From the NCBI GenBank assembly GCA_002633005.1, contig NMRA01000006.1, positions 816,356 through 874,356 on the forward strand: a stretch of 58,001 nt of DNA, written 5' to 3'. The notes below the pieces were generated by a model, which worked only from the letters and a program-made list of their open reading frames with translations, had not been told where the DNA came from and made no database searches. The DNA is from Phoronis australis. Its lineage: Eukaryota; Phoronida; Phoronidae. Both the position numbers and the translations under genes were made by a program. Shown here piece after piece: positions 12,801-25,682 of this stretch. How positions within the stretch are numbered: the first letter of the stretch is position 1; each line of letters opens with the position of its first letter.

Positions 12801-13330
12801 GACATTGTAAAAAAAATAAAAACGTTGTCTTCTCTACCTACCTACACGTGCGCACGTTTCATTCGATTTTATTTGCTGAATTTTGAAATGAGTAACTTTT
12901 TATGGGGATGTACTATCGCCCCTGTATGCCTGCGGCAGGGCGATGTAATTTCCTAAAATTGTCCTATATAAACCAACTGGGGGTTGGCAAGATGCTCACG
13001 AGGACCACCATAACATGCAGCGTTGGTAGACTAGCGTTCATGAACAGTCGAGAAGACTTCGTGGAAAGACAGTGAGGTCTAACAATACCTACCTTCCTTT
13101 TTCGAGTTTATCTGTTCTGGTGCTTTGTTTTTATCTTCATTCACACCAGCATTTTTCTTATTCTTCGCCTTTGCAGATTTCGCCTTCTCGTTCTTGCTGT
13201 CCTTTTTTGATTTAGCCTGCTCTTCTTTAAGCGCAGCTTGCTGATTTAAAAATTCATAGGGATCTAAATCCTCATCATCATCAATTAATATGAATCTGTT
13301 GTTAACCCCTATGCTGTATTCTGTATCCAT
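900..13330 (-). CDS. SERBP1: SERBP1/HABP4 family mRNA-binding, ribosome-associated protein (3' end off window)
   Basis: Spliced gene read on the minus strand. Exons, all in phase with GT-AG borders: 13330-13093, 9024-8901, 8281-8162, 7056-6985, 6833-6762, 1661-1578, 1116-900. They give about 309 residues. The start is the ATG at 13330. The N-terminus has the family motif NRFILIDDDEDLDPYEFL, followed by a Lys/Glu-rich stretch. Exon 2 is Arg-rich. Exon 8281-8162 is an RGG box ending REFERRSGSNKT. Two GGGSxNWG modules follow, then the conserved blocks EMTLQEWKEKQ and FNVRKAGEGCDSSQWKKGY of the HABP4/PAI-RBP1 domain. Human SERBP1 has the same order, but with one GGSGSHNWG module. The C-terminal part (in the family an FRKPANDITSQLE-type block and an acidic tail) is missing because the gene leaves the window after the donor at 899. 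Family role: it clamps ribosomes and binds mRNA in the cytoplasm. It is divergent from ZNF367. Family call is firm; the SERBP1 versus HABP4 paralogue choice is less so. Confidence 0.93.
2765..3287. repeat. 26-bp minisatellite in two blocks
   Basis: Units close to CAGTGGCTAGGGTATTCTCT plus ATCTAA repeat about six times at 2765-2920 and about seven times at 3105-3287. The blocks are separated by a unique stretch that is itself repeated after block 2. Lies in a SERBP1 intron. Confidence 0.95.
2914..3470. repeat. Identical 190-bp duplication flanking an N
   Basis: Positions 2914-3103 and 3281-3470 appear identical base for base, at an offset of 367. The first copy ends exactly at the single N at 3104. 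Perfect identity next to an N suggests an assembly join rather than an old duplication. Confidence 0.85.
3886..3957 (-). mobile_element. Truncated end of the same transposon family
   Basis: The segment with AAAAAAGCGGAAATCCGCG and TTTCCGCGGAAAATTCCAAG, ending CCTTG, matches the right end of the 6053 copy. The other end was not found. Confidence 0.7.
6053..6583 (-). mobile_element. Non-autonomous DNA transposon, long copy (6-bp TSD)
   Basis: Termini are perfect 13-bp inverted repeats CAGGGCTTGGAAT / ATTCCAAGCCCTG. AATAGA occurs immediately outside both ends (6047-6052 and 6584-6589), giving an exact 6-bp target-site duplication. The interior has CpG-rich palindromes such as TTTCCGCGGAAA and no transposase frame. 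A shorter copy lies at 33076. It may be a hAT lineage with 6-bp TSDs; the superfamily is uncertain. Confidence 0.85.
6762..7056 (-). other. SERBP1: Tandemly duplicated 72-nt exons of SERBP1
   Basis: Exon 7056-6985 and exon 6833-6762 are both exactly 72 nt. Both enter after two bases of a codon and leave after two bases, and they encode matching peptides: GIKAEEKKSGGGSHNWGSQE and GVKAVDKKDGGGSYNWGTPT, each ending EIE or its start. Only 151 bp of intron separates them. Because each is a whole number of codons in the same phase, either can be skipped without changing the frame. Vertebrate SERBP1 carries one such module, so a local exon duplication is the simplest reading. Confidence 0.88.
8059..8148. 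repeat. 44-bp tandem duplication next to a SERBP1 donor
   Basis: The unit starting TAGCTTGTTTATGCATAAGA occurs at 8059 and again at 8103 with no difference seen. It lies just downstream (in gene sense) of the exon 8281-8162 donor. Confidence 0.9.
8752..8826 (-). other. Possible cassette exon of SERBP1
   Basis: On the minus strand a good acceptor (TTTTATTACAG) at 8828-8827 is followed by 75 nt open in the SERBP1 frame, encoding a peptide containing GQYIGEWRDHPKAVIEFG. A weak donor (AA followed by GTTTCA) follows. It would be inserted between the exons ending at 8901 and starting at 8281, and is a multiple of three in the right phase. Direct joining of the flanking exons also keeps the frame, so this would be optional. 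The weak donor and the lack of a recognised family match keep confidence low. Confidence 0.35.
11427..11530. mobile_element. Possible DNA-transposon terminus
   Basis: CAGGGCTCAACACTAACGG, followed by repeated TTGCCCG and CGGGCAA motifs, looks like the end of an invertebrate hAT-type element. No matching opposite end is visible before the N gap at 12425. In SERBP1 intron 1. Confidence 0.4.
12425..12530. other. Assembly gap of 106 Ns
   Basis: A run of N. Other single Ns are at 3104, 21595 and 47749, the last inside a poly-G run at 47731-47754. Confidence 1.
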
Positions 13331-13904
13331 TGTTCCTCAATTAGCGAGGATGTCAATGGATGTCTCGGCCACAGTACTGTGGACTTCCGAACTTGTCAAA
13401 AATGGCGTGTCTCCTCCAGGGCTGTGATAACAAACATAAATCTGTTAATTTTCAAATCCTAAAGAAAAGCTAATATATACTTTTAGCGTTTCTAATAGTG
13501 TAAAGAAGTATTAAAATTGAATTTTCAAACAATGCAACGTTAAATGACAAAAGTCCTACTACTTTCTTTTATTTCATATAACAAAATACTCTCATTTGAT
13601 CCACGTTTTTTGTTACCCCTTCCCGCCATTTATTAACTTTAGCAAAAATATATTGCGCGAAAATAAATAAATGGATTATGTTTTGAAAACAAAATTCACT
13701 GCTAGTTTACTACTTTTTATGGAGTATAGAGCTTTATTAAGGTTGTGTCATTCAATGTTGTATGTGAAATCTTACTTTCTGGTACCGCTTCACATTTGAC
13801 CTTTTGACCTAGTATTTAAATTATTTCCCACAAGTCATTGCGCGTTAAAGGCGCGGAAATTCGTTTTTGGAGGGAACCAGAAAACTCATCGGCACAAATC
13901 AGCA
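13331..13904. promoter_or_regulatory. Head-to-head intergenic region, likely bidirectional promoter
   Basis: 574 bp separate the SERBP1 ATG (minus) from the ZNF367 ATG (plus), so both promoters and 5' UTRs must lie here unless untranslated exons lie elsewhere. E2F-like motifs are visible: TTCCCGCC at 13620-13627 and GCGCGGAAA at 13851-13859. The second lies about 45 bp before the ZNF367 start codon. No TATA box stands out near either start. E2F control of ZNF367 is inferred from the sites and from its known G1/S expression in mammals. Confidence 0.6.
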
Positions 13905-16962
<3,058 letters not shown>

Positions 16963-16972
16963 GGAGATTTTT

Positions 16973-16978
16973 AATAAA
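16973..16978 (+). terminator. ZNF367 poly(A) signal AATAAA
   Basis: A canonical AATAAA hexamer starts 11 nt after the TGA stop codon. It would give a very short 3' UTR unless a later, weaker signal is used. Confidence 0.6.
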
Positions 16979-18363
16979 AACTCTTTGTAATGTGCTTATT
17001 ATTTATTTGTTGTAAGACGCCAAAACTGTTTAATGATGTTGTAAATATATTTTATGTGAATGTTATAAATATTTTGTGAATGACAGTTGAGGAAGTCAAA
17101 CGTGTTCAAAGACTGGAAGGAAATAGTTTTAAAAATTCACTGAATTATTTGAATGATTACGTTGCAGTACTAAGCAAGTAATTCGTATTTTATGGTGTTT
17201 TTTAACATATACTACACAAGAATAGTTTGTATTTAAATTTTATTGTTGTGTGATATAAAACACTTGTTTCAAAGGTAGCCTTTGACCGTGATGGTTATTA
17301 TATGCCTCACTGAGGCTTGTTCTCATTTCTGTTTGTTTCCTGTGCTGAGGTGGAACCAATATCGTGGTATTTTATTTTCGCATCTACATGTAACTTTTAA
17401 CTGAAAGGAAGGATTATTTGCTATTTTCATCTCAAATATATCATTGAGTACTGAATTTCCCAGCTTTTCATTATTCCTTTGTGGTCATTTAGAATCAATT
17501 CACTGACCATGGTAGTTCCCTGAAACAGTGATTTCAAGTTACAGTATATTTCCATCTATGAATCGGATGTGTTCATCTGAGAGTAGTGTGAGAAAAGAAA
17601 AGAGCAATACAGGGAGGTGACAATGGTGCTTTGTATTACAATTACAGTCCAAATCTGTATTATAGGAGGGGTGCAGGTGCCCACAAACCACTGGAAATTA
17701 AAAAGCATGATTGTTAGAAATGCCAACATATGAGCGCACATCCCCAACCCTTTCGTCACAACGTGTCTGTGCCACTTGAGCTTCATTATTTACAAGGATA
17801 CTAGATCATATTTTGGGATTTTACCCGAAACTGTTTCTGTCATCTGCTATTTTTTCATTGCCTACTTTCCCCGAGGTATGAAACTGTCAGCTAAAACTCA
17901 CCTTTATCCCAAAATGGATTCGGTGGTTGTAAACACGTGACCATTCCCACAGTCGCACATTTGATGGTTGCCGGAGGACTACAATCAAGGAGTGTAGTAC
18001 AATTATTATTATAGTAAACTTGCTACAATGCAATACTTTAAAGATTTGAGTGTTTAGTCGAAATTAATAGTCAAAATTCGGGTTTCGCATTCGATAGATC
18101 CAGCATAACGCCAACTCTGAAGGAGAACTGGCAAACACATGATTAAGTTTAAAAGGTAAACAAGACAAGACTACGAATTTTTTTACTTCAAGCTCTGATT
18201 TTTTTTCACAAATACTTTGACGTCATTGACAATTGATTGTCAATGTTTTACTTTTCTGCGGATACCGATTGATTTTTTAGCGATTATTGCTAAACTATGT
18301 ATGCAAGGGCACACGGTTTTGAACATATTTGTACGCGGATCATGATTAGCGTCGATGAATAAT

Positions 18364-18412
18364 CAGGGCCGTAGGAAGCGGGAGGGGGACACGGGCCCCC
18401 CAAAAAAAATTT
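18364..18412 (+). mobile_element. DNA-transposon-like terminus
   Basis: CAGGGCCGTAGGAAGCGGGA, then a G-rich/C-rich snapback (GGGGGACACGGGCCCCCC) and an A run. This style of terminus is common in marine-invertebrate non-autonomous elements. No partner end was found. Confidence 0.45.
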
Positions 18413-19812
18413 CAGGCGTCAGAGTTCAACCGTGGCAACCGACATACGCGTGGGGCGGGGACAGTCGAGAAAAGAAAGACTGCTACATGCAGATAAGAGA
18501 GAAAATTCAAGAGAACATTTAACAACTCTGTATAAGTGCATGGTTTACGTTTTGAGGACCCTGGCTAGGACATTGTTTATGGGGTATCCGCTTTCACAAC
18601 ACAGGTCGTCTAAACGCACTTGGAAACGTGCACCTAATGATTCATGCATATATTTCGAAAAATCGAGAAAATTTGTAAAGCGTATTAATTTACTGGATTT
18701 TTAAATTCAATAAGTCAATTTTGCGACGGCAAAACCATGTTTTTCCAGAGGCCCCTCTGGCAAGGGATAACGGAGACAACTGTCACTTTTTTCTCGAATT
18801 GTATATAAGTTGAGAAAAATTGATGGCCTGACAGATATCATCAATTGCTGCACATTTCTTGATTTTTGAAAATATAAATATTTTCTTATTGAGGGGCCTT
18901 GAAGGAGACCATTGATGACATTCAAGTGGCCACAGTTTTATACTTTTAATGACAAATTTTTTGAGGGCCCGCTCACGGAGAGAGGGCCCAATGTTGGACT
19001 ATTTTCCTATTTGTTGTGAAATTGTGCAACCGACTTTCATGTTGAAGATGGTCACTTCCTGCATCGTCTTGTGACCACTTGACGATGGAATGAACTCTCA
19101 CATTTTTCCAAGCTTAATAATGTTTAGCCTATCATAATTGAGGTGTCTCATTTCAGACGGGACCCTCTCTTGGTGGAGCAGTTCGGAGAAATGTCCCTTT
19201 GCCCCTCTGTACATGTAAATCCGAAACTGCCAAGTATTCACGTGGGAAGTTGTGATTCCAAATTCCATCAAAAACAAAACATTCGTGTACAGCACAACGG
19301 TATCAAGACATTCGACCCGAACAACCAAAAAATGTGAAAAAATACGATAGGATTGACTGCCATCGAAAGTGAGTCAGGAATTTTAAAGAACGTGAAGACC
19401 GCTATTTGTTAATTACACAAATGGACTTTTTCCGATTGTTAGTTATGGAATATTGTTACTGTTTCTCATAGTTTCACAAAAATAATATCTCCTTTGAAGG
19501 TGGTTACTATGAGTTATTTGTAAGGAATTCCCACATGTGGAAAACTGCTGTCGAGGCTGCCATTGAGGTGACCGTGTGCATGTGGAACGAGTTTACTCAA
19601 ATACTCGCAATAATAAACAAATTAAGCAAATATTTCAGTGTTATTTTTTGAGGTCAAGTTAAACTCGTGAACCGCTATATGTACCTCGGAAATGAGAAAA
19701 ATACACCTTTAGATGAATGCCCAATCTCCTATTTCACCCCGGTTACCCGTCAAAAATCTGCAAGCATGCATGCGGAAATTGCTAATAACATTCTATTTTG
19801 ATAAACAAGTTC

Positions 19813-20480
19813 GTTGGTTTCTGATTTACATGTTTATGTATCTACGAAAACCGACAGGTTAATAGGTGATTTTTGGCAATTAGAAGCTAATCTTTTAAGA
19901 AATGATGACGATTCAGGGAATTTAGTTGAAGCATGCATATGGAAAAAAAATATTAATCCGATCCCCAAATAGTAAAGTGCATTGGACGCTTTTTGCCTAG
20001 TACCTAAAATAACTCTCAATGACATTGATGAAATTTGGACACTTCCCAAAAATTTTCTCACAATTCAAATGACAATAAATACATTGCTTTTTGACTTCGG
20101 TACAAGTTTTGCTGTTTAATATCACTAACAGCGGATCAAAATGGAGCTAAGTCATTAAATCAAGGTAAATGCATTGCTCATGGATTTGATTGTTGGTTTC
20201 TGATTTACATGTTTATATATCTACGAAAGTGGGTTGATTGAGAGATGATTTTTTGACAATTAGAAGCTTATCTTGTAAGAAATGACAATGCTTCAATGAA
20301 CTTAATTACACGCCGATATTGGGAAAATTTGATCTATCATCAGATCCCCAAATATAAAAGCACACTAAACGATTTTTGTCTATCTGAAATAAATCTCAAG
20401 GAAATTGATGAATTTCGGACAGCTCAACAATGTGTCCTAAAATGTTCTCACAAATTCAAATGACAATATTTTTATTGGCT
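19813..20480. repeat. Divergent direct repeat of about 280 bp, two copies
   Basis: Copy 1 (about 19813-20085) and copy 2 (about 20190-20480) share GTTGGTTTCTGATTTACATG, TATCTACGAAA, AATTAGAAGCT, GATCCCCAAATA and CAAATGACAATA in the same order. Many substitutions separate them. Origin unknown. Confidence 0.8.
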
Positions 20481-20696
20481 TAGGAACTAAATTACTGGGT
20501 TTAAGTTTACAAACTGTACATCGAAAACGAAATTTAAGTACTTTAATAAACAAATCAAACTTATTGGTCATCAACTTGGAAAGGTTCTCTTTAAATTTCG
20601 TTAATGTTTTTAGTTTCCAGTAGTATTGCACAATGAATTTTTGTTCTTCAAAACTGAATCTTTTGCTTTCAATTCCCGTGCATACTACACACACGG

Positions 20697-20821
20697 CATG
20701 AGCACACCCAGCTTAAAATATAGGGGTGCTCGAATTTTTGAAGATGTGGACCTTTTACTAAAGAAAGAAAACCGAATACGGGGTTCGTTCAGGGCTATGA
20801 ATTGTGCATACGCCGAATCCT
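20697..20821 (+). repeat. Dispersed repeat, copy 1
   Basis: About 125 bp with CACCCAGCTTAAAATATAGG, CTCGAATTTTTG, GTGGACCTT, CGGGGTTCGTTCA and AATTGTGCAT. The same blocks occur in order at 22172-22300. Confidence 0.7.
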
Positions 20822-22111
20822 GCCTTTTTAGTGGACTTTTGTCTCGTTTTCTCGGACTTTTTGTTTCTCTGAGGCGGAACTTTTACTCACTTTGCGAAAT
20901 GGGGGGGCTCGTGCGCATGCACGGAGCACGTCATCACAGGCACACCCCCTTTAAAAATATGGTGTAACCATGCAGTAGGCCTGTGTAGAATCTCAGTTAC
21001 CCACGGGAACTGAATTTTAACTCCAGACGTTGAGGTGTGTACATTTTTGGGACACACTCTGTATCATTTCCCCCAGCAACTAGAAACTGGACTACGGGCT
21101 GTGCTTCATCAAGGGATTCTGAAACGGCCACAAAGGCGCTCATACCAGGCACCTCGGGACCTCACCTTTCCAAAAATTACTTAAAGAATGGCCATAATAA
21201 AATGAAGTTTTCCCGAAACTGGATCATAATAAAACGAACCTTGACCTTCGACCCAGAGCAAAGGTATAGGTACGAATCCACTGCTGGAACCCAGTTCCCA
21301 GTGCTCGTCAGTGCGTTCGGGCCTTAGTCTCATTGTTACTCTCCGTGAAACTTTGTAAGTTCACGTTTACTCAAATCCTGATGGCTGCATCCCCAGTATT
21401 TACCCCCACCTATGGCAGACGTGGGGGGAGTTCGGTACAAACATGATGACATCCAGAGAACGAGGGAGATGGCGATAGCAAGGGGGTAGTTTGGCGAAGT
21501 CAAATTGGAATGTGCCCCTTTTTCATTCCTGCGGGCCTGGAGTAGCAGAACACATGTGGTCAAAACAACACAATATCCAGTGGAATAACATCCGNGCCTG
21601 ATAATGATATGCAAACATTTCAACCCAGCGCTGAAACGAACCTGTAACCCCGCGGCCACACTCTAACGCTCTGCTGTAGGACTGAGCTAGTCTTATACAC
21701 CCCACTCTGTAAGTACCAGAAATTAAGCGCAGGATTACACTGGCTTGAATTCATCGAATGTGTGGCAGACAGCGGCAACAACTGGCTATTTGTAGTATAA
21801 TAACCAAATACATCGTATTTTGTTGTTCTAGTCAAAACCCAGTAAATTTAAACAATTCTAGCTCACCCAATAATAATTCTGAAATTATTTTTTTTTGCAG
21901 CCGTAAAACCGACGATGTCCCTGAAAGGAGGATTTCACCGCGCTGTTATGCAGTCAATAGTGAATTCTTAGCAGAAGCAATTACAGTTTAAAAACAATAC
22001 CCTGATTACATGAAAAGGTGCTACACGATAATCGAATTTGGCCTTTTACTTTCATAAAAACAGGTCTCATAATTTTCCATACCATGAAAGGGTTCTATTT
22101 CTGTTACTAAC

Positions 22112-22300
22112 CAGGGGCGGATCCAGGATTTTGAGTTGGGGGGCAGGGCACAAGAATAACCAGAATTTCGCCATATGCGCGCACCCAGCCTAAAATGTAG
22201 GGATGCAGGGTCTCGAATTTTTGGGCTTGTGGACCTTATTAATTAAAAAAATACGGTAAACGGGGTTTGTTCAAGGCCTACGCATTGTGCATTCGCCCCC
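22112..22300 (+). mobile_element. hAT-like terminus plus dispersed repeat, copy 2
   Basis: CAGGGGCGGATCCAGGATTT followed by a G-rich run (TTGGGGGGCAGGGC) is a typical invertebrate hAT-type end. Just inside it, 22172-22300 repeats the 20697-20821 sequence. The opposite end was not found. Confidence 0.55.
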
Positions 22301-23155
22301 GAGGACCCCTGGGTGCGCGCATATGCTAGTCAGCAATTCGCACCCCGAACTGCCAAATGGCATCTGGGAGAATTTTAGGGGGGCATGTCCCCCTTCCCCT
22401 AAAACCGCCATTGCTAACAAGAACACCAAAACCTTCGGGCTGGGGTTGACTAAACCTAACTTTACATGCGCCCACAATTTCAGGTTTGGCCAACTCTCTT
22501 GACTTGCTGGTGGTTTCAGTGATCTTGGAATCGCTACCGAAATCGAATCCTATCACGGTGAAGACTGTTATGAGACCCATTCACGCGCTTCTTTGTTCTT
22601 TTTTTGGCAACTAAATATTGACGAAACGGAAGATTTGTTCGCAATTTTCTTCGTTGAACCCTCCTTTTAAAAATCTCCAAATATTATCAATTTGAATGTC
22701 CTCGACTGCATATTCTAGGACGTAGTTTATCGCAATTTTGATACACCTTATATAAGTTCTTGTTCTTCAGAACTTTAGCTTTGTCTCCTAGTGTTTGAGG
22801 TTTTATTGCAATCAATGGATATTGGCAGTGAGAAACTAAGTTCTGTTACGAATGACATACGAAGAGGCACATACACTGCTACTGATATAAAAAAATGCGC
22901 TCGAGCGCCTTTTCGTCTTAATTTTTATAAAACATTTAAGACTCGCTATTATCAGATTCTAAGCATTTACATTGTACGCCTAAAATGCGCACAATATTCA
23001 GGACGAAAGTTATTAACTCAGCCATTTGTAATTTGGCCTACGAATCTGTTTTCAAATGAGGACTCTTAACACACTCCATTTTCGGAGTAAAGATTTCCAT
23101 AGAAACCATGCATAAAATTCCATGACCAAGTGACAAAGCGTGACGTTGACTGAAG

Positions 23156-23878
23156 ATGTCTAGGACAATACAAGATTATACCAAAAAAAGAAGAATGTTC
23201 CTTCATTTATTGCGGCGCATTACGAATGAAAACGTGATTTCAAGATGGAACGAACTAGGAAATGGGATTGTTATTGACTTACAACAGATTGACATGAGCC
23301 TCATTCAGCGCAAGTGCCCAGAAATCCTGTCTATGAATATAAACAACATAGAAGACTTCTTCCACACGTTGCACAGTTTCGGCTTTAATATTCATGCCAA
23401 GCGAAGCACCTCTGAAATTGAATTTCGACATCCATTTTTTACCCGAAACAGCAGTACCAGATTGTCACCACTGATAGATCATGAAACACTAGGCCTGATG
23501 CGGACTGAGTCATCAATGATGTGTCAGAACCAACCAGTGACAATGACACACAATGTTCCTGTAACCCTGCAAGACTCTAACCCTTTCCTTTGCCGCGGTG
23601 AAGACTATCCGACCCAAACTATTGTGCTCCTACCCTGCGTGTTGACACACAGCGACTGCGTTCCACTCCACCCGGACTCGGAAATATTGAAACAACAAAC
23701 TTGTTTAAACCTCCGTTCCTATGGCTATGCTGAAGACGCAATGGATCTGACGAATTCGACAACCAAAAGGACCAAAAAGAGTGAATCTGATACTATGCAA
23801 ACTTCTTCAAAATCTTCTGACCGGCGACGAAGTAGTCGAAGCAAGAAGCTTATTAATAGTAATATTTACTATTTCTGA
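23156..23878 (+). CDS. Divergent HSF-type DNA-binding domain protein
   Basis: Open frame of 240 codons. Residues 13-98 follow the heat-shock-factor DNA-binding domain in order: helix FLHLLRRI, ISRWNELGNGIVI (cf. ICWSxxGNxFxV), a segment ending CPEILSMN, recognition-helix region IEDFFHTLHSFGF (cf. SFVRQLNxYGF), and the hallmark end EIEFRHPFFTR (cf. EFxHPxFxR). The usual Arg, Gln and Asn of the recognition helix are replaced (FHTLHSF), so DNA specificity may differ or be lost. No heptad-repeat trimerisation region is evident; the tail is Ser/Lys/Arg-rich. It resembles HSFY/HSFX/HSF5-type members more than HSF1, but no subfamily is assigned. A TATA-like TTATATAAG lies near 22748. A further exon may exist (see 24238-24325). 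The family call is moderately sure. Confidence 0.7.
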   Translation: MSRTIQDYTKKRRMFLHLLRRITNENVISRWNELGNGIVIDLQQIDMSLIQRKCPEILSMNINNIEDFFHTLHSFGFNIHAKRSTSEIEFRHPFFTRNSSTRLSPLIDHETLGLMRTESSMMCQNQPVTMTHNVPVTLQDSNPFLCRGEDYPTQTIVLLPCVLTHSDCVPLHPDSEILKQQTCLNLRSYGYAEDAMDLTNSTTKRTKKSESDTMQTSSKSSDRRRSSRSKKLINSNIYYF

Positions 23879-24237
23879 CCACAACTTCATAAAGACTTTT
23901 TTGTAATTCAGTCAAAAATTTTAGATTGTGCTTATTGTGCTACAATTTTCGAAATTTTTGATTAATTTATAACAGAAATAAGCCTTATTGAAGTTTGACT
24001 TACTGATAGCATATTGATATTTTGTTCACAATTCTCATTTTGCTAATCTAATCGATTGATTGCATTCTGAAAAAAAAACAGCTCATTTATTGTCTAATTC
24101 ATTGATTACGTTCTGAAAACAAAATCAGTTGATAAGCTGAATGGTTTTCGGCATTTTTTTACTTTGTCAAAAGGAGGCAAGGCTTTTAAGGTTAAGAAAT
24201 GATAGTTAGGTGTCAATTCTTTCTTGTGTTTTTATAG

Positions 24238-24325
24238 TGAACTCGTCGTGGCGCGGGACGAAAGCGAAGATGAAATGGCAAATGAAAATACTTATGAAAA
24301 AACGAGATCGGCAAAAGTGACGTAA
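24238..24325 (+). other. Candidate terminal exon of the HSF-like gene
   Basis: An acceptor (TTCTTGTGTTTTTATAG) ending at 24237 is followed by a short open stretch read as ELVVARDESEDEMANENTYE and onward to TAA at 24323-24325. It would need a donor leaving two codon bases. The obvious donors near 23850 (A followed by GTAATA) leave one base, which puts the segment in another frame ending at an earlier TGA. So the link to the HSF-like gene is unproven. Confidence 0.25.
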
Positions 24326-25682
24326 CACTACAATGGAAGTTATGAAGTGAATCTATTTGTCACATGGAAGGAGCAAATTACATGAATTTTATTTGTCTTT
24401 TCAGAATATGAAACATTTTAATTCGATTACTATATTTCAAAATTCAAAGCAATAACACATAAAATGTGTCCGTTTAAAGTGTTTATTTTCTTATTCCTGT
24501 TCTTAAAAGCATAACACGCATACTGTTCAATGTAGAATTCGACAACGTAAATGTTTAGTTGTTTGCTGCTCTAATTTTCCAGATATATCCGATTCGCCAA
24601 TTGCAGTGAACGCACGGTGTAATATCTTGGTTACTAGTATTTGAAAATGGATGTATATGAATATACACCCATGAATTATCATGATTTCCATTGTTATTAA
24701 CACGTTTTGATTAAAATACATTTAATAAGAAACGTAGAAAAACGTGTAAATAATGACAAAAATTTAGGTGTCACATCACACGGCTAGACCAGTGTTGCGT
24801 TCCATCGACGCAAGAAAGTTGAGGAAACGCAAGTACGCAAGAGTCTTCGCGAGATACCATTATGCATTACAAGAGAAGCTCGTGATATCATTTGCTGTCC
24901 ATTTTTGAGTCTATGGAACCGTTAGCCTAGGGGTGGCTTGGGTGAAACTTACAAAATTTCAGTTGCATTCTTGCGTGACGTCAAAATAGTACTTCAATAA
25001 TAAGCAATGTGTGATGGAGCTATGTGAGCGTATTACCCTGCAAACAAGTTTTCTATAATTGGGCTCAGAAACTAGCTCTGACTCAGTATATCTCTCATGA
25101 TTGGAAATCCGGGAATTTTGTTTACCTGTTTCGAAGACGAAGGGAGGCGTTAGAATAAAGCGATTTGTTTGTAGTTTCCATAAACAGTAAACGCGCTTCA
25201 AAAATGATTAAGTGAACTGGGTAGATGTACATGTAATCATACAAGAAAAGCAACAACACATCGAGAACGTCGGGGCACTGCGTATTTTGAGATCGTGAAG
25301 TCATGTGAGAATTGTCTCAGGCACCGCGATTGTCGGTCAACTTAAAACTTACCAAGGTTACGAAGGCGAATCTAGTCGCAGATAATAAAAGTATGGCAGC
25401 AATGGGCAAGTGTCATTCAATTTATAGTACACCCGTATGAAATGTTGGCGCCAAACCACAATGTTAAAAAGCTAAAAAATGTAGCGGCTGCATTCCATAA
25501 AGGCTGAGGTTTCGTGGCTTATATATGGCACCTGGTGTATCAGGACGATCTGGTGAAAGTTCAATGAGGAAACATCGTAGGCCTATACAAGCTGCATAAT
25601 TATAGCATCGAAAAATTCCAAGAAGCATATTTAACCACATATATTCCGGGACTCCGGTTACCTTTTCAACAACAGTTAGTTT
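24326..25682. other. Intergenic region between the HSF-like gene and FAM110
   Basis: Convergent interval of 1.36 kb. No supported gene or recognised element is seen; both 3' UTRs should fall here. Confidence 0.5.

Larger units (their letters stand above)
16979..22790. other. Gene-poor interval between ZNF367 and the HSF-like gene
   Basis: No frame here could be supported as a gene: all are short, lack recognisable motifs and have no splice context. The interval holds transposon-end-like sequences, a 280-bp direct repeat pair and a second dispersed repeat pair, each listed separately. Confidence 0.6.

Noticed and set aside
22791-23069. 92-codon plus-strand frame upstream of the HSF-like gene
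   Set aside because: No recognised domain; it may be 5' UTR or chance.
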